From Capronia americana (Eukaryota; Ascomycota; Eurotiomycetes; Chaetothyriales; Herpotrichiellaceae), in contig JADWQD010000004.1 in the NCBI GenBank assembly GCA_016110215.1, positions 2,480,001 to 2,544,000 on the forward strand: a DNA stretch of 64,000 bases. Direction: 5' to 3'. Below the pieces are notes generated by a model. That model was given only the letters and a program-made list of their open reading frames with translations, was not told the origin of the DNA and did not search any database. A program made the position numbers and the translations under genes. Below are positions 53,663 through 64,000 of this stretch, piece after piece; the stretch's first letter is position 1, and each line of letters starts with the position of its first letter.

Positions 53663-56447
53663 GGTGGATTCAGCCGGGCGCTGTATGCTGCGCAAGCGGA
53701 GGGAAGCGGCTCGGGGCCACGACCTGGAACAAAAAGGAGGAAAAAAGGAAACATTCGCACATGAGTATCGCGAGCTGCCCTCGGCGGAGCTATGATTGGG
53801 CTCACCGCCAGTTATCTGCAACAGGCATGGCACGCTCTGGGCCATTCCAGCAAGGTGCACCAGGTTGAAGTTCTGCAAGTAGGGTATTTGAGTATCCGGA
53901 CGACAGCCCCATCCCCCGATTGACGGCGTCAACAAGGATTCGTCCACCAATTAGGGAGCTGTGTCCAGAGTGCAATAAGGCGCATCGCCCGCCGATTTGC
54001 CCTGTGTGGCAATCAATCCTGCCTTGATCGTCAGCCACCGATGCGGCCGTGGATTGGACGACAAAGGTGCAATACTCAAGCCATCAGGCTGAGGCTGTTC
54101 CCATGCCATGACGGGACGAGGTCACGGAGATTTTGGCCCGCTATCCCATTCGGAGAGAGGCCGGGCTGCTGCCTTCCACTTCTTCTCCATTCCAGCCCCA
54201 GTCACCCCAGTCCCTCGATGAGTACGGTACCAACATGTGACGGCGGTGTCCAAAGTGCAATGTACGAGGATACTTTGAAGATTGAAAATAACTGACCATG
54301 TCGGCGTGCTTCTCGTGTTTGCGTTTGCTCATCCGCGCGCAGCCCCCTCATGTTTGCCACTTGAATCATGTACCCACCAATACCGCGACATGGCAGAAGT
54401 GCATTATTCCATCATGTCGCTACTGTGCTTCATCCGCTGTCCAGACACCACTGACGTGGTCAACCCGCCCCATTCGGGTGCCTGCCGGTCCTCGGCGGAG
54501 GCGGCGGCGGCTTCGTCTCACGAGGTCCATTCGCGATTGCACTCCACAGGGCCAATCGCAGAGCAGATTACCCACTGTCCAAGGTGCGAATAGAAGATGC
54601 ATGAGACTCTTTCCAGAATGCAGCGAGGTCAACGTGGACAAGTGCGCTGCCAACATATGTATATAACAGCTGTCGTGGGCCGCGTGAAGTCCTCAAGCTT
54701 TTCACAACATTGAGCACAACAACACTCCTTCCGCCGGTCCAGGTGAGTCCACCATCATGCTGAGAGCTGAACATGCATCTGAAGCCTTTTAGACTTACTT
54801 TGGAACAGACACAACACCGATCCCTGCGACAGTAAAATGAACAAGCATGACAATGTCACTGGAACCAACCAATCGTAAGCCAATTACAAGCTTCATTCTG
54901 CGTGCGATCTTTCCCACAGCTAACGACGCGCAAGCATGGCAGCAATCAAACATGCCACCGAGACAGCCGGAGCGCACCAGAGGAAGTACAACGCCCTCGG
55001 GAGGATGCTAGGCGAAGATCGCAAAGAACAGCCATGGAATGCCCTGAATAGCGGAAAGTCCGACCAGACAAGAGGCGCAGCAGATAAACTCAAGCATGCC
55101 ACGAAGCTCTGATCTGCGCAAAGCTTAGAAAGCTGAAGGCAATTGTAGTTAGTCCTAGTGTCTCCATAGCAGAAACGTGGACACCTTGGATTTTCTAATT
55201 GTTGTCACCTCGGAATGGTCGTCAAAAAGGGTCACGACCAAGTGGTACGCCTTCGTGCCTTCCACGTGCCGTCTTTCAGGAACGGGGTGTAGAATTGACG
55301 CTCTCGGATAAGTCAGACTCACATCCAAGCTGTTGCGACGTACCAATCGAGTTTCAGAGAGTGACCTGTACCGGACATCTGTTCAGGATACAGACCCGTA
55401 AGAGATCTTGTTTCCCTTCACGGTAAGCTGCGCAGATGGCGACCACTCGCGTGACGTGCACTGGAACACCCACGCTCTGTCATTTCACGGCGAAGGAGGT
55501 GGAGTGTCGATCCATTCGCAGAGTACTTGGTGCTGACGCAAGAAAAAAAAAGGAAAGACCGATTTGATGTTTCTAGTTCTGGATCCTCGTCGGCGGTTAC
55601 ACGTCGGAGGAGTGTAAGGGTGAAAGCAGAGTGAGGAGTTTTAGAAGCGGCAGCGGTCACGGTTCGGGTGAAACCCCCGTGCGTGCGCGCGCTTCGAGCA
55701 GTCTTTTTACTCATCTTTTACTCATCCTTTATCCTACCGCCAAGACCGGCCGTCAGTGTCAGATTCCAACAACCACGACGACGATATTGCTCTCGGGTTT
55801 GTGGCCCGTAGCCGATCCGCCTATAAAGCCTACACAGTAGCACAGTAAAGTACGTTCGAGAAAGGTCAGGCAGTGCACCATCCGCGACAAGTACTCCTTC
55901 TTGGTGTTGGCTGTCCGTCCGTTCCGGTCATACGTGCACCAGGAATAAGACTAAGGTTATTTACTTCGTACTGAAGAGTCCATGCTATTATAAAGGTCAG
56001 TTCATACTTATCATCGATGCTGCATCTTTCATGGCTCTCATTTTCTACCTGCTTTCTGTATGGCTGGCTGGCTGGCTGGCTGGTAATTATCCACGATCAA
56101 ATATCAAGAATCTTATCGCAATGTCGAATTCCGGATTGATAAGATTCATAATCTCTCTCTCACCCCTCGGATTGAGACCGCAACAAGCCACTGTACTTCC
56201 TTGTCGGCTTCGTCCTGGGGCATCTGTCGTCAATCGTCAATCTAGGTTCATTACACACCTACGGGCATTGGATTACTTGCCAGCTTGAGAACGAGAGACA
56301 CTAACTATTCGATTGCAATCAAGAGGATCGATTTCTTATTCCCCCGAAGACCAGATTGCTCGGTTGCTCGTTTTGAAATCATTACCTCTTCCTTGAGAAC
56401 AAGACCGCGTCGATATTATTGTCGTCGGTGTCCTCGCCCTCGCAACC
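53663..56447. other. Long intergenic region, no gene seen
   Basis: 2.8 kb of short frames on both strands with no domain text. The only repeat noticed is the TGGC microsatellite at 56061. Confidence 0.4.
56061..56083 (+). repeat. (TGGC)n microsatellite
   Basis: Nearly six uninterrupted units of TGGC, non-coding. Confidence 0.9.
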
Positions 56448-57224
56448 ATGTCCGACAACCATTCCGTGCTGGCAACGCACACGGCCGACCCAAGCACGAC
56501 CGCTGAACCCCTCTCCTCTCCACCCAGGTCATACACATACTACCACGCCGGCCCGCTATTCACAATCGCCGAACTACACACCAACGCCCTCCTCGCGCAA
56601 GCAATCCAATCCGCCTCCTCCGGCAAATTCATCCCGATCTTGCCGCAAAATCTGGAACAACGCGACCTCTCCGCCCACGCCATCAGGGACGAGGACCTCC
56701 GCGCCCTCCTATCCTGCGACCTCGCGCTCTTTACTTACGACGGCGCAGAACTCGACGCCGGCACCGTCGTCGAGTATATGGTCGCGAAGATGGCGGACAT
56801 CCCCTCCGTCATTTTGAGGACCGATTTCCGCGGCGCGGGCGATCAAAGCGGGGCAGGCGACGCGTGGAATCTGATGAGTTCGAATTGGCCGCGTACCGCC
56901 ACCGTCAGCGTCGATGCCATGGTGGGGTATAAATCGAGTTTGCAACGCGCGTTGGGCCAGAGTTCAGGAGAAGCTGAAGCGGAAGGTCCCCGGAAGATAA
57001 CTGTTGGAGAAAGTATGATTGCCGAGGTGGCGCAAAAGGTGGTGGACGGGTTCGAGACCGTGGTGAAGCAGAAGCCCAGGTTGCCGAAGGAGTTGAGGCA
57101 GAGCGTCTACCAGTGGCTTGCCCTCATGCCGGGATTCAAGAATGGGGGAAGTGGAGGAGAGGGATTGACTGTGGAGGCGTTCGCGAAGTTGGGCGCCGAC
57201 AAGGCAGCGAAAGGGCTGCTGTGA
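56448..57224 (+). CDS. Nucleoside 2-deoxyribosyltransferase-like protein
   Basis: A single exon of 258 residues. The core YYHAGPLFTIAELHTN opens the fold, followed by GKFIPILPQ and the active-site region LALFTYDGAELDAGTVVEYM, then ADIPSVILRTDFRG. Asp/Glu positions in D-G-x4-D-x-G-T-x2-E match the transferases that exchange bases between deoxynucleosides (PF05014 group). The N-terminal 25 residues are Ser/Thr/Pro-rich and unrelated. The C-terminal extension from about 180 on (EVAQKVVDGFETVV) is helical and seen in fungal members. It acts in the cytosol; in fungi the true substrate is not established. The 5' UTR and region upstream show no special signals. Confidence 0.85.
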   Translation: MSDNHSVLATHTADPSTTAEPLSSPPRSYTYYHAGPLFTIAELHTNALLAQAIQSASSGKFIPILPQNLEQRDLSAHAIRDEDLRALLSCDLALFTYDGAELDAGTVVEYMVAKMADIPSVILRTDFRGAGDQSGAGDAWNLMSSNWPRTATVSVDAMVGYKSSLQRALGQSSGEAEAEGPRKITVGESMIAEVAQKVVDGFETVVKQKPRLPKELRQSVYQWLALMPGFKNGGSGGEGLTVEAFAKLGADKAAKGLL

Positions 57225-57786
57225 AGTGGCGGATAGAGGTCGAATTTAAACGGATGACGCTGAGCGTTCGTCCACTTCTGCTTCACTCAAGTGGCGAAAG
57301 GAGCACCAAATGCACCAAATACTGAAAGTGGCGTGAAACCAGGAGGGAACAGGACAAAAGTGTCAATTTGTGGACAAGCACAGGACACACTGATTCGTGC
57401 AATGGAGAAAGCGTGTACCCAAGCATCGTCAAGCCGCTATTTCAGCAAGGCCAAACTGATTCTGGTGAGAAAGGAGTAGGCTCTGTCCGAACTCTGGTCG
57501 AACGAGCTATCTGCCAACCCAAACTGAAGCTTAGTGCAGAGCATGCAAGAGTGGGAAAGACTGCGAATGATTACGACAAAAAGATTAAACTATTCGAGAC
57601 CCAGCTTACCAGGAGGCAGAACGCTCCATGCCATGCCATTCTCGTCGTCCCTGGACCAGTTCACGACGAACTCATAGCAAGGGCTAACCAATGCCTAGCC
57701 ATAGACTTTCAGCCGTTTCGAGTCAGTAGATTGGCCAACCTCGCCCCAGAAGCCGCACCCCTCATGCAGTTCCAGGGGACTTCTCT
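57225..57786. other. Intergenic region, no gene seen
   Basis: About 560 bp downstream of the transferase gene. Plus-strand frames reaching 57895 have no recognisable content. Confidence 0.3.
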
Positions 57787-59115
57787 TCAATGTAAGGTGG
57801 TCCTTACACGCTTTTTTGTTCGACTCGTTGCCTTCTGTACATCCGGCGAAATCTGCTTAGCCGCAATAGCCACTTCTCGCCCAAAAACGGGATGAGTTCC
57901 TGGCTCTCCGTGGGGAAAATGTATGCCAGCAGATCTCTGCGGTGACATGTCATCTTCCCAGGTGACCAGCGTCCTATGTACGCCATCAAGCTTCTGATAC
58001 GCATTGCTCACGGCGACAGGAGGCAAGCAAGCGCTTGGCCCCGTCATCTCGAACGAGGAAGCGCATCAGGGAGGGCTTTCTGCTGCAAGCACCTGTATGC
58101 CGGTGAGACTGAAGCGAGACCAACGATAGTGATCTTTGCAACGCGAAGAGTATTTCGAAGAGGAAGCTACTCACAACCCTGGTTTTCCTGCATCTCAATA
58201 TATGGTTCTCGAGGTGCCCTGACTTTCGACCCACTTGACAAAGTCAGAGAGCAGCTTCTGCTGAGTGGAGTTATCAAAAATCCAGCCGAAAGTCTTACCA
58301 TGAGGTGGGAGAATCAGCAGTTCCCGATAGCGTATCCGAGGAAAATGGCGGGTGCTCAAGGTTCACTGATTTGCGTCTCTTTTTTGACTCGATGCGCTGA
58401 GAGAAGTCGGCGAAAACAGACAAGAGTTCGTCTCTGTTAGCATTTGCCCAGCGCTCCCAATCCTTTCCTGGATCAGGGGCAACTTTTTGCTTTCCTGCCG
58501 GACTCAAAGTGGCGACAAAACCTGCGAGATCGTTCTTAAGCTCGAGATGGGAAGCTCTCAGTGCGTCAAGGATGTGAGCCTGCAGCTGCCTGTTCTCGTT
58601 CAGGTCGGCCCCAATGCTTATTGTGGGTAGCTTATGAGTTCCCTGCTGCTTTGCGCAACTGGAGATACTCACCTTATAATTACGAGCAAATGCATTGTTC
58701 CCTCGGCTGGCCCAGTCATTGCATTGCTTCTAGAGCATCCTTGTTCCAGATGGATTTGAAGGCGTAACTGCAACTCTTCCACGCCTTATGCTCGGTCGAG
58801 ACGAGAATATTGACCAATATCTTTATGAACCGGTCTGCAATCTCAGCGCATTCCCACGACACCTCCCCGAGGGCATCTCAGCTGGTGGATATATTCAGGT
58901 TTTGAAATGGGCACGGCAGGAGATCCGAGTAGCGGAAAGTTCCGCGTTCAAACGTTCGACCCGGCGGGAGAGGCCCTGGAGTTCCCAGGCTTCGATAAGC
59001 GCAATGCGAGATGTTTGGTACAGCTCTGTCGCTTTGGAGATCAACTCGGTGCTGGATCCGACGAACTGGAAAACACTTGCATCCACAGCGAGTGTTGACA
59101 ATGATCGGGCACCAT
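57787..59115 (-). pseudogene. Decayed NACHT/NLR-type gene
   Basis: Reading the minus strand from about 59112, the text DASVFQFVGSSTELISKATE and LYQTSRIALIEA matches the N-terminal domain of many fungal NACHT proteins (LQFVDFGSKLISK type). STEHKAWKSCSYAFKSIWNK follows about 300 bp later, as in that domain's second half, but then hits a stop near 58712. Further on, DFVKWVESQGTSRTIY is followed by a stop and AGKPGL in place of the expected WIAGKPGSGKS-like P-loop (near 58190), with another stop right after. No downstream NACHT or ankyrin/WD repeats were found before 57787. It is a truncated, mutated relic of a fungal NOD-like receptor gene. Exon limits are approximate. Confidence 0.65.
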
Positions 59116-60115
59116 TGTGACTGGCGGCGTAGAGACATGATCGGGTTACGAGGAGAATGCGCGCAGACTGTTGTCCTAGGATATGAGGCTGAGGCCAAAA
59201 GAATCTGCCTCTACACAGCTTGTATGACGCTGGGCAGGTACAGACGCACAATCTAAATATGATTAGCCTTGGAGCGAGCTGTGCATGCGCTGACAGTAGC
59301 CGTGGGTTGTTCATTTGCAAGGAATGAAAAGTGAATGGATCCCATGGCCTAATTTACCATGAGGGCAGCAGAGATCCAACATGATAACAAAAAACGCACT
59401 GTGGACAACAGCAAATGCTTCCCAGGTCGGAGGAACGACGAAACTTTTGTCCGTGCTGCTAGTGAGCGGGACGGAAAAATAATCTGCCGAAGGTACCCTG
59501 CACCCAGACTTGCGCAATGGCAGCCTCGAACCCGGCCTTTTGCTAAATAAAATGTCCCATCAACCCACGCTTGCCTGGGTTGCCCATATTCAGAATGTCG
59601 GCGTCCCTTGCTTCCGAATGTAATGATGTCAAAGAGTATGCTTCACGCCAGAGCACGATATTTCAAGCTGACAGTTGGCAGGAGATACGATACGTGCTTT
59701 CTGAAGTGGTATTCTGAGAGTAGGGCTGTCACCATGATTTTTGGGTGGCAAAAATACTGAAAGATTTGCCAGAGTATCTGCGAGGAAACTCATCTACAGA
59801 TGAGTGTGAACCGCTTTTCAAGCAATATAGGAGCTGCTTGACGGTATGTTCTTTTCGTTTCGTGGAGAAGGCTCAGGGCTGATGTTCAGTAGAAAGCGCT
59901 CAAAGACAAGGGCATCGACTCCATGCTGTCGGAAACCCGAGAGGGCACAGCAGAGACTGATGCCGAGCATCTGCGGCGGTGACAAAATTGTTACCAGCAT
60001 TGTTCCGGTCCGGCTTAAACAGTCCAATGTTCATTTGGCTGCGAGTCCATCATTCACCTGCTCAAAATCTCTCGACAACAGTCTCCACGTATTCAAATCG
60101 GCCAGCTATTTGGCG
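59116..60115. other. Intergenic region, no gene seen
   Basis: 1 kb downstream of the oxygenase gene and upstream of the NACHT relic. There is no supported gene. Confidence 0.35.
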
Positions 60116-60838
60116 TCATCGCTGAACGACAAGATCACTCCTCAACACCCATTTTTCACCGGTCCTCACCTCTTTCCCTTCGTGGAGGAGACAATCATCG
60201 CCGTGCTTGTGAAGCAAGCCCATTCCAGTCTCGAGTCCTACTACAATTGGTTCCGGTGGTTTCTCGCCTTTCTTGGATACTTCAGGGTAGAATGCAGTCT
60301 CGCCACCATCGCAAGTTGTAAGATAAATAAGCAACGTCCAGGATGTTTTGGCATTTAGCTTGTCCTGGCCAAATTGTAATTTAACGCTCTCGTCGTAATG
60401 CTTGTCAAAAAATTGACCGGGACGGTATCGATACACTCTTATGTTTGGGTTCAGCCCCAGCACCTTTCCTCCAAACACGGCTTGATCCTCAAATGAGTTC
60501 ACCAAGAATTGCAGGCCACTCTGCTCCCATAGCGCTCTTGCGAACACTGGATCATCCACCTGGAAGCGGTCATTGACACGGGTTGCCTCTCCTCGCTTTG
60601 GCTTTCCGGGCGTCGTAGTCAAGTGTAACGAAGACAGAAAAGAGGTATAGTTCTTGCATAAGTTGGACGTGAACAGGTTCCTTATGACCAGGATTTGTCC
60701 AACAAGCACCGTCTCGACGGATAGATGCTCCGCAGGCACGACTGGACTCAAAGGCGGCCAGTTTGGCGGCACAGACTTCGAGGCATGAACTCCATCGGTC
60801 TTTGACTGGACAACCTTCTGTTTTGCGCGGGGCGCCAT
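60116..60838 (-). CDS. 2-oxoglutarate/Fe(II) oxygenase, prolyl 4-hydroxylase-like
   Basis: An intronless gene of 240 residues. The start at MAPRAKQKVVQ is chosen because the open frame upstream overlaps the start of the FHA-forkhead gene and has no ATG with supporting context. The double-stranded beta-helix signature is FFDKHYDES (the His and Asp of the iron triad, near residue 157) and a distal His in LLHEGKEVRTGEKWVLRSD with the Arg/Lys that binds 2-oxoglutarate. YRYRPGQ and IYLTTCDGGETAFYP are typical of the P4H/PKHD domain. It likely hydroxylates a protein or small molecule and lies in the cytosol or nucleus, as there is no signal peptide. It is divergent from the transcription factor at 61164. 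Confidence 0.85.
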   Translation of the reverse strand: MAPRAKQKVVQSKTDGVHASKSVPPNWPPLSPVVPAEHLSVETVLVGQILVIRNLFTSNLCKNYTSFLSSLHLTTTPGKPKRGEATRVNDRFQVDDPVFARALWEQSGLQFLVNSFEDQAVFGGKVLGLNPNIRVYRYRPGQFFDKHYDESVKLQFGQDKLNAKTSWTLLIYLTTCDGGETAFYPEVSKKGEKPPEPIVVGLETGMGLLHKHGDDCLLHEGKEVRTGEKWVLRSDLVVQR

Positions 60839-61163
60839 GGACGGATTCGACTTCGGTGAGGGAACGAGCCTTGGAAAGACAAGCAGAAGTGAGTCATGGT
60901 ACACCAACTTGTAGCACAGAACTTGGAGATTCTCGACCGCTTCCTTTGTCTGAGCGGCGCAGGAGCCCAGCATGCGCCGTGACTGGTCAATGACCTGTTG
61001 TCGAGAATTGTTGTATGGATGTGATTGGCTGCCGTGGGATCGACAGTCCGCCTCGCCGCCCTCTTTGTCGACTTTTACCGCCAGTGAACTTTTGGTTTGC
61101 ATGCGCATAGAATGACCGAGTACTGTGTCGCGCTGATCTGGATTTAATCTTGCAGACCTCGGA
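60839..61163. promoter_or_regulatory. Short divergent promoter
   Basis: 325 bp between the start codons of the oxygenase and the FHA-forkhead gene. I saw no convincing TATA box. Confidence 0.4.
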
Positions 61164-64000
61164 ATGTCGTCGCAGGCCATCGCGACGTCGACAAGAGGTC
61201 TGCCAGATTTCACATCATGGCCTGAGCACTCGAATCTTCACCGCGACAGCGACAGCGACTCGGACCGTGAAGATGAAATAGACCGGCAACCGAGCCACTC
61301 GCCTGTGTCGAGTCGCCCTTCATGGAGTGATATGGACGTGCAACAAAGGAGCCAGGCAGTCGGTAATCTGCTGGCAGCTCTGGCTCCCATCAGTCCCACC
61401 TCAACCCAGACTCGACCTCAGACCGCACCTGCGCCCGCTCACGCGCAAACAGACCAGCCGCCTCTGCCAGACCTGCCTATTGAACCTATCGACGACGGTG
61501 ACAATAATACGAATGCAGGAGCCACCGACGCCAACGATCAAAACCTAGACCCTAACATCGCGGATATCTCACTGCCCCTTCTCCCGCTTCCGTATCCCGA
61601 TCACTTTCTCGATGCGAATACGCTGCCGCCATTGCCTTACCCACTACCATTGGACACTCTAGAAGAACCCCTGCCGGCCAACAGCGGTCTGGCAGCCACA
61701 TACCGAGACGGGTCGCCCCCGCCTACCGCCTTCCAAATGTCATCTCCCGAGAAGAGAGAGAGGAGGCAAGTCGAGGCATTCGCAAAACTTGAGTTTGACG
61801 ATGGAAACTACTACATAACCACTTACGCATGCGAGTTGGGGAGAGATGCATTCGCCTACAAAGCTGCTTTGGCCAGGGAAGAAGCGCTCAAGACTGGACA
61901 CGATCGCGGCCACAGTTCAAGTGGTAGAAGCGGACGACGTTCAGGCTTGTCTCAGGGCGTCCCACTTCCCGGCGACAGCCAGGTGCAGGGAAGTGTTGTG
62001 AGCGAGGCTGGAGGCTTCGGTGGTGTCGATGACGGCCCTATCATCAAGCATGGCAAAGATGAAGACGGTCACCCGCTCCACTCACATTCGTCCGAGATGT
62101 CTGCTGGTAGTGTTGTCAGGCCCCAGGAAGTTCTCTACCACCCTCCACCAGCTCCTTTCGACTATCATAGAACAGCAGAACGTCAAGCAGATGCCGAGAA
62201 CAAAAAGAAGGTTCGGGGCCCGGAGGAGGAGAAGCCAGCGCCTGTAACAGATGAACATCTCCCTGATGCAAACCGTTGTCCGCTTATCCCCATCCACGCT
62301 ACGCAGAACGAGGAGATCTCAGAGGTCGCCTGTCACAGAAACATTTCACGACGACATGTAAGAATAGAGTGGAGCGATAAGAAGGAATGCTTCCAGATGC
62401 ACATCTTGGGCAGGAATGGTGCCTTTCTGCAGGGCGAGTGGTTAGCCTGCGGTCAAGTACGAAAACTCCGTGATGGTTCAAAGATACAGGTGTCCGGTGT
62501 GGAAATGACTTTCAGGCTACCCCTTGAAGAGAAGGAAGAGTCTCCGAGTGAGGAATCAGGAAGGGAGGAGGTCGATCAGAGCCCACTTCCACCTCCACGG
62601 AGCACCTCGCCAACCTCAGACGAGCAAGAGGGAAGCACCTCGCCAACCAGACCAGCGCCGGGCAAAGGCAAGACGAAGATCATCCTCAAAACCGCCGTGC
62701 AGCCAACCCCTCCGCTTCCCCCACCACCAGCGCTAACAGAGCCCGTCCTCGGACCTGACGGGCTGCCTCTACCTGCGAAGAGACGTGGACCCGGCAGGCC
62801 GCCCAAAGATGGAATCATGTCAACTCGAGAACGAAAAGAAAGGGAGAAAGCCGCCAGGCTTGCCGAGGCAAAGGCCGCCAATGGAGGGATGACGCCGCCG
62901 CCGATGCGAGGCAGTAAGCCGCAGAAGCCTGTCATGAAGGAAGAGGAGTCCATGACCGAGCTGAAACCCGAAAAGAGGAAGTACAAGAAGCGAAAGCGCG
63001 AAGGTGAGGATGGCGATGTCATGCCGTCCATCGAAGGAGGTGAGGTCGAACTGATTGCCGAGCCGGAGAAACCACCGCCACCCAAGAAGGCCAGGTCTAA
63101 GTCCCCGAGTCCAGACTATCCTCCAGCAGAGAGCTTGACAGAGGAGCAGCTTGCCAGGCCGTCCGAACCATATGCTCGGCTCATCTACGATATCTTGCTG
63201 GACATCCACCCAAGGGCCCTTCCTTTGAAGCAGATCTACCGTGCCCTGAAGCTGAAATTCCCATTCTTTGTACACAGGGTAGACTCAGAGGGATGGCAAA
63301 GTAGTGTTCGGCACAACTTGAACCAGGAATGGAACAAATTGTTTGAAAAGGGAGAGAAAGAAGGCAAAGGCTTCGCATGGAAGGCTATCCCTGGTGCTTT
63401 ACAACCTCAAGCAGAGAGGAGACGTGCCACCCAGCAAACTTCGACCTCCAAACCGAAGCCGCTCCCAACGCCACGGCAGAATGTCCCTCAAGGACCTCCT
63501 CAGCAGCTCAACTGGCAGAATAGCACTCCTTATTCTCAGAACGGTATGCCTCCTCAAGGACATCATCCTCCTTTCTACGGTCAAGGCCCGAATGGGTCAA
63601 TACCACCGCCACCTAATGGGATGCCATGGCCCGCGCCTAGCAGCTTACCCTCAGCTCCTCCGTACGGTCAGCCCGGCCAACACCCTCAACCTTTCTATCC
63701 TCCCCAAGCAGGTCATCCGGCGCAACAACCGCCCACACACTCGAGCGTAGGTCATCCACCAAATCAAGGACCCTACCGGCCTCCCACCACCGGGTCGACA
63801 CCGGCACCGTCTCCGATCGTTACAACTAGCACCTCGGCATCTCGCAATATGCCCTGCACTCTAGATGGACTGATTACTATCAAGACTTTCGAGAACGCGA
63901 TGCTGAAGACTGTCCACCCGTCGGGCCTGGAGCGATGGCAAAGGATCTTTGCGTCTGCGCGGAACAGACTGCTCCATGGCCACCCAGAATCTTTGATGCC
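61164..64000 (+). CDS. FHA-forkhead transcription factor, Fhl1-like (partial)
   Basis: Open from the ATG MSSQAIATSTRGLP to the window edge: at least 945 codons without a stop, so the 3' end is missing. An acidic, Pro-rich N-terminus is followed by an FHA (phosphothreonine-binding) region around residues 355-450, with the core CHRNISRRHVRIEW. A Lys/Pro-rich linker with AT-hook-like KRRGPGRPPK comes next. A forkhead DNA-binding domain lies around 665-745: PYARLIYDILLDIHP, RALKLKFPFF and GWQSSVRHNL (the recognition helix). A long Pro/Gln-rich tail follows. FHA plus forkhead is the arrangement of yeast Fhl1, which controls ribosomal-protein genes with Ifh1. I assign it to that group without claiming the same targets. 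No introns are needed up to the edge. Confidence 0.9.
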   Translation, partial: MSSQAIATSTRGLPDFTSWPEHSNLHRDSDSDSDREDEIDRQPSHSPVSSRPSWSDMDVQQRSQAVGNLLAALAPISPTSTQTRPQTAPAPAHAQTDQPPLPDLPIEPIDDGDNNTNAGATDANDQNLDPNIADISLPLLPLPYPDHFLDANTLPPLPYPLPLDTLEEPLPANSGLAATYRDGSPPPTAFQMSSPEKRERRQVEAFAKLEFDDGNYYITTYACELGRDAFAYKAALAREEALKTGHDRGHSSSGRSGRRSGLSQGVPLPGDSQVQGSVVSEAGGFGGVDDGPIIKHGKDEDGHPLHSHSSEMSAGSVVRPQEVLYHPPPAPFDYHRTAERQADAENKKKVRGPEEEKPAPVTDEHLPDANRCPLIPIHATQNEEISEVACHRNISRRHVRIEWSDKKECFQMHILGRNGAFLQGEWLACGQVRKLRDGSKIQVSGVEMTFRLPLEEKEESPSEESGREEVDQSPLPPPRSTSPTSDEQEGSTSPTRPAPGKGKTKIILKTAVQPTPPLPPPPALTEPVLGPDGLPLPAKRRGPGRPPKDGIMSTRERKEREKAARLAEAKAANGGMTPPPMRGSKPQKPVMKEEESMTELKPEKRKYKKRKREGEDGDVMPSIEGGEVELIAEPEKPPPPKKARSKSPSPDYPPAESLTEEQLARPSEPYARLIYDILLDIHPRALPLKQIYRALKLKFPFFVHRVDSEGWQSSVRHNLNQEWNKLFEKGEKEGKGFAWKAIPGALQPQAERRRATQQTSTSKPKPLPTPRQNVPQGPPQQLNWQNSTPYSQNGMPPQGHHPPFYGQGPNGSIPPPPNGMPWPAPSSLPSAPPYGQPGQHPQPFYPPQAGHPAQQPPTHSSVGHPPNQGPYRPPTTGSTPAPSPIVTTSTSASRNMPCTLDGLITIKTFENAMLKTVHPSGLERWQRIFASARNRLLHGHPESLM

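Noticed and set aside
57368..57895. 175-codon plus-strand frame downstream of the transferase
   Set aside because: No domain resemblance, and it overlaps the end of the NACHT relic on the other strand.
1..64000. CRISPR array, prophage or bacterial operon structure
   Set aside because: Gene structure is spliceosomal and fungal throughout; no regularly spaced direct repeats were seen.

Overview
The window is nuclear DNA from a filamentous ascomycete (Pezizomycotina). Most introns are short (46-132 nt) with GT...AG ends and CTAAC/CTGAC-like branch sites. The gene content is typical of these fungi: HET-domain proteins, Zn(II)2Cys6 regulators, a Dal5-type permease, a Baeyer-Villiger monooxygenase, a BIM1-like secreted protein, an FHA-forkhead factor, and decayed AAA and NACHT-type genes. 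A black-yeast type Eurotiomycete (Chaetothyriales) is my guess, not a proven assignment. I rebuilt exon structures by hand from reading frame and splice signals.

Layout. 0.2-9.4 kb: a HET gene with a 3' frameshift, a PPPDE-like cysteine-hydrolase candidate, a decayed HET gene, a GFA-domain enzyme and a bacterial-type D-aminopeptidase. 9.4-12.3 kb: a gene-poor stretch with short dispersed repeats and a tRNA-Phe locus interrupted in its D-arm by two intron-like inserts. 12.3-15.6 kb: a perfect 127-bp inverted repeat flanks a 2.0-kb segment holding a secreted PAF-acetylhydrolase-like gene and the detached 3' part of a second gene. This is best read as a recent inversion that broke one gene and removed the native promoter of the other. 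16.0-20.0 kb: a divergent pair, an O-methyltransferase and a Zn-cluster regulator.

21.9-33.7 kb holds the most coherent block: a Dal5-like permease, a diacetyl/butanediol-type short-chain dehydrogenase with ten introns and a 7-nt micro-exon, a Zn-cluster regulator, a zeta-crystallin-type quinone reductase, a carboxymuconolactone decarboxylase-family protein and a Baeyer-Villiger monooxygenase. There is no PKS, NRPS or terpene synthase, so I read it as a substrate-uptake and carbonyl-oxidation (catabolic) cluster. An aldehyde dehydrogenase (37.9-39.5 kb), a zinc alcohol dehydrogenase (42.2-43.3 kb), another regulator and another SDR lie further right. They could extend the same chemistry or be independent.

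33.8-35.6 kb: a second, RIP-like HET fragment and a secreted, membrane-anchored unknown with one frameshift. 36.4 kb: an Xaa-Pro dipeptidase. 48.8-51.4 kb: two cell-surface proteins, BIM1-like and a small GPI type. 52.4-53.7 kb: an AAA ATPase pseudogene that has lost its Walker A region. 56.4 kb: a nucleoside deoxyribosyltransferase-like protein. 57.8-59.1 kb: a decayed NACHT-type gene. 60.1-64 kb: a 2OG-Fe(II) oxygenase divergent from a long FHA-forkhead transcription factor that runs off the window. Several self/non-self-type genes (three HET loci, AAA, NACHT-like) are broken within 64 kb, which suggests an accessory, fast-turnover region.
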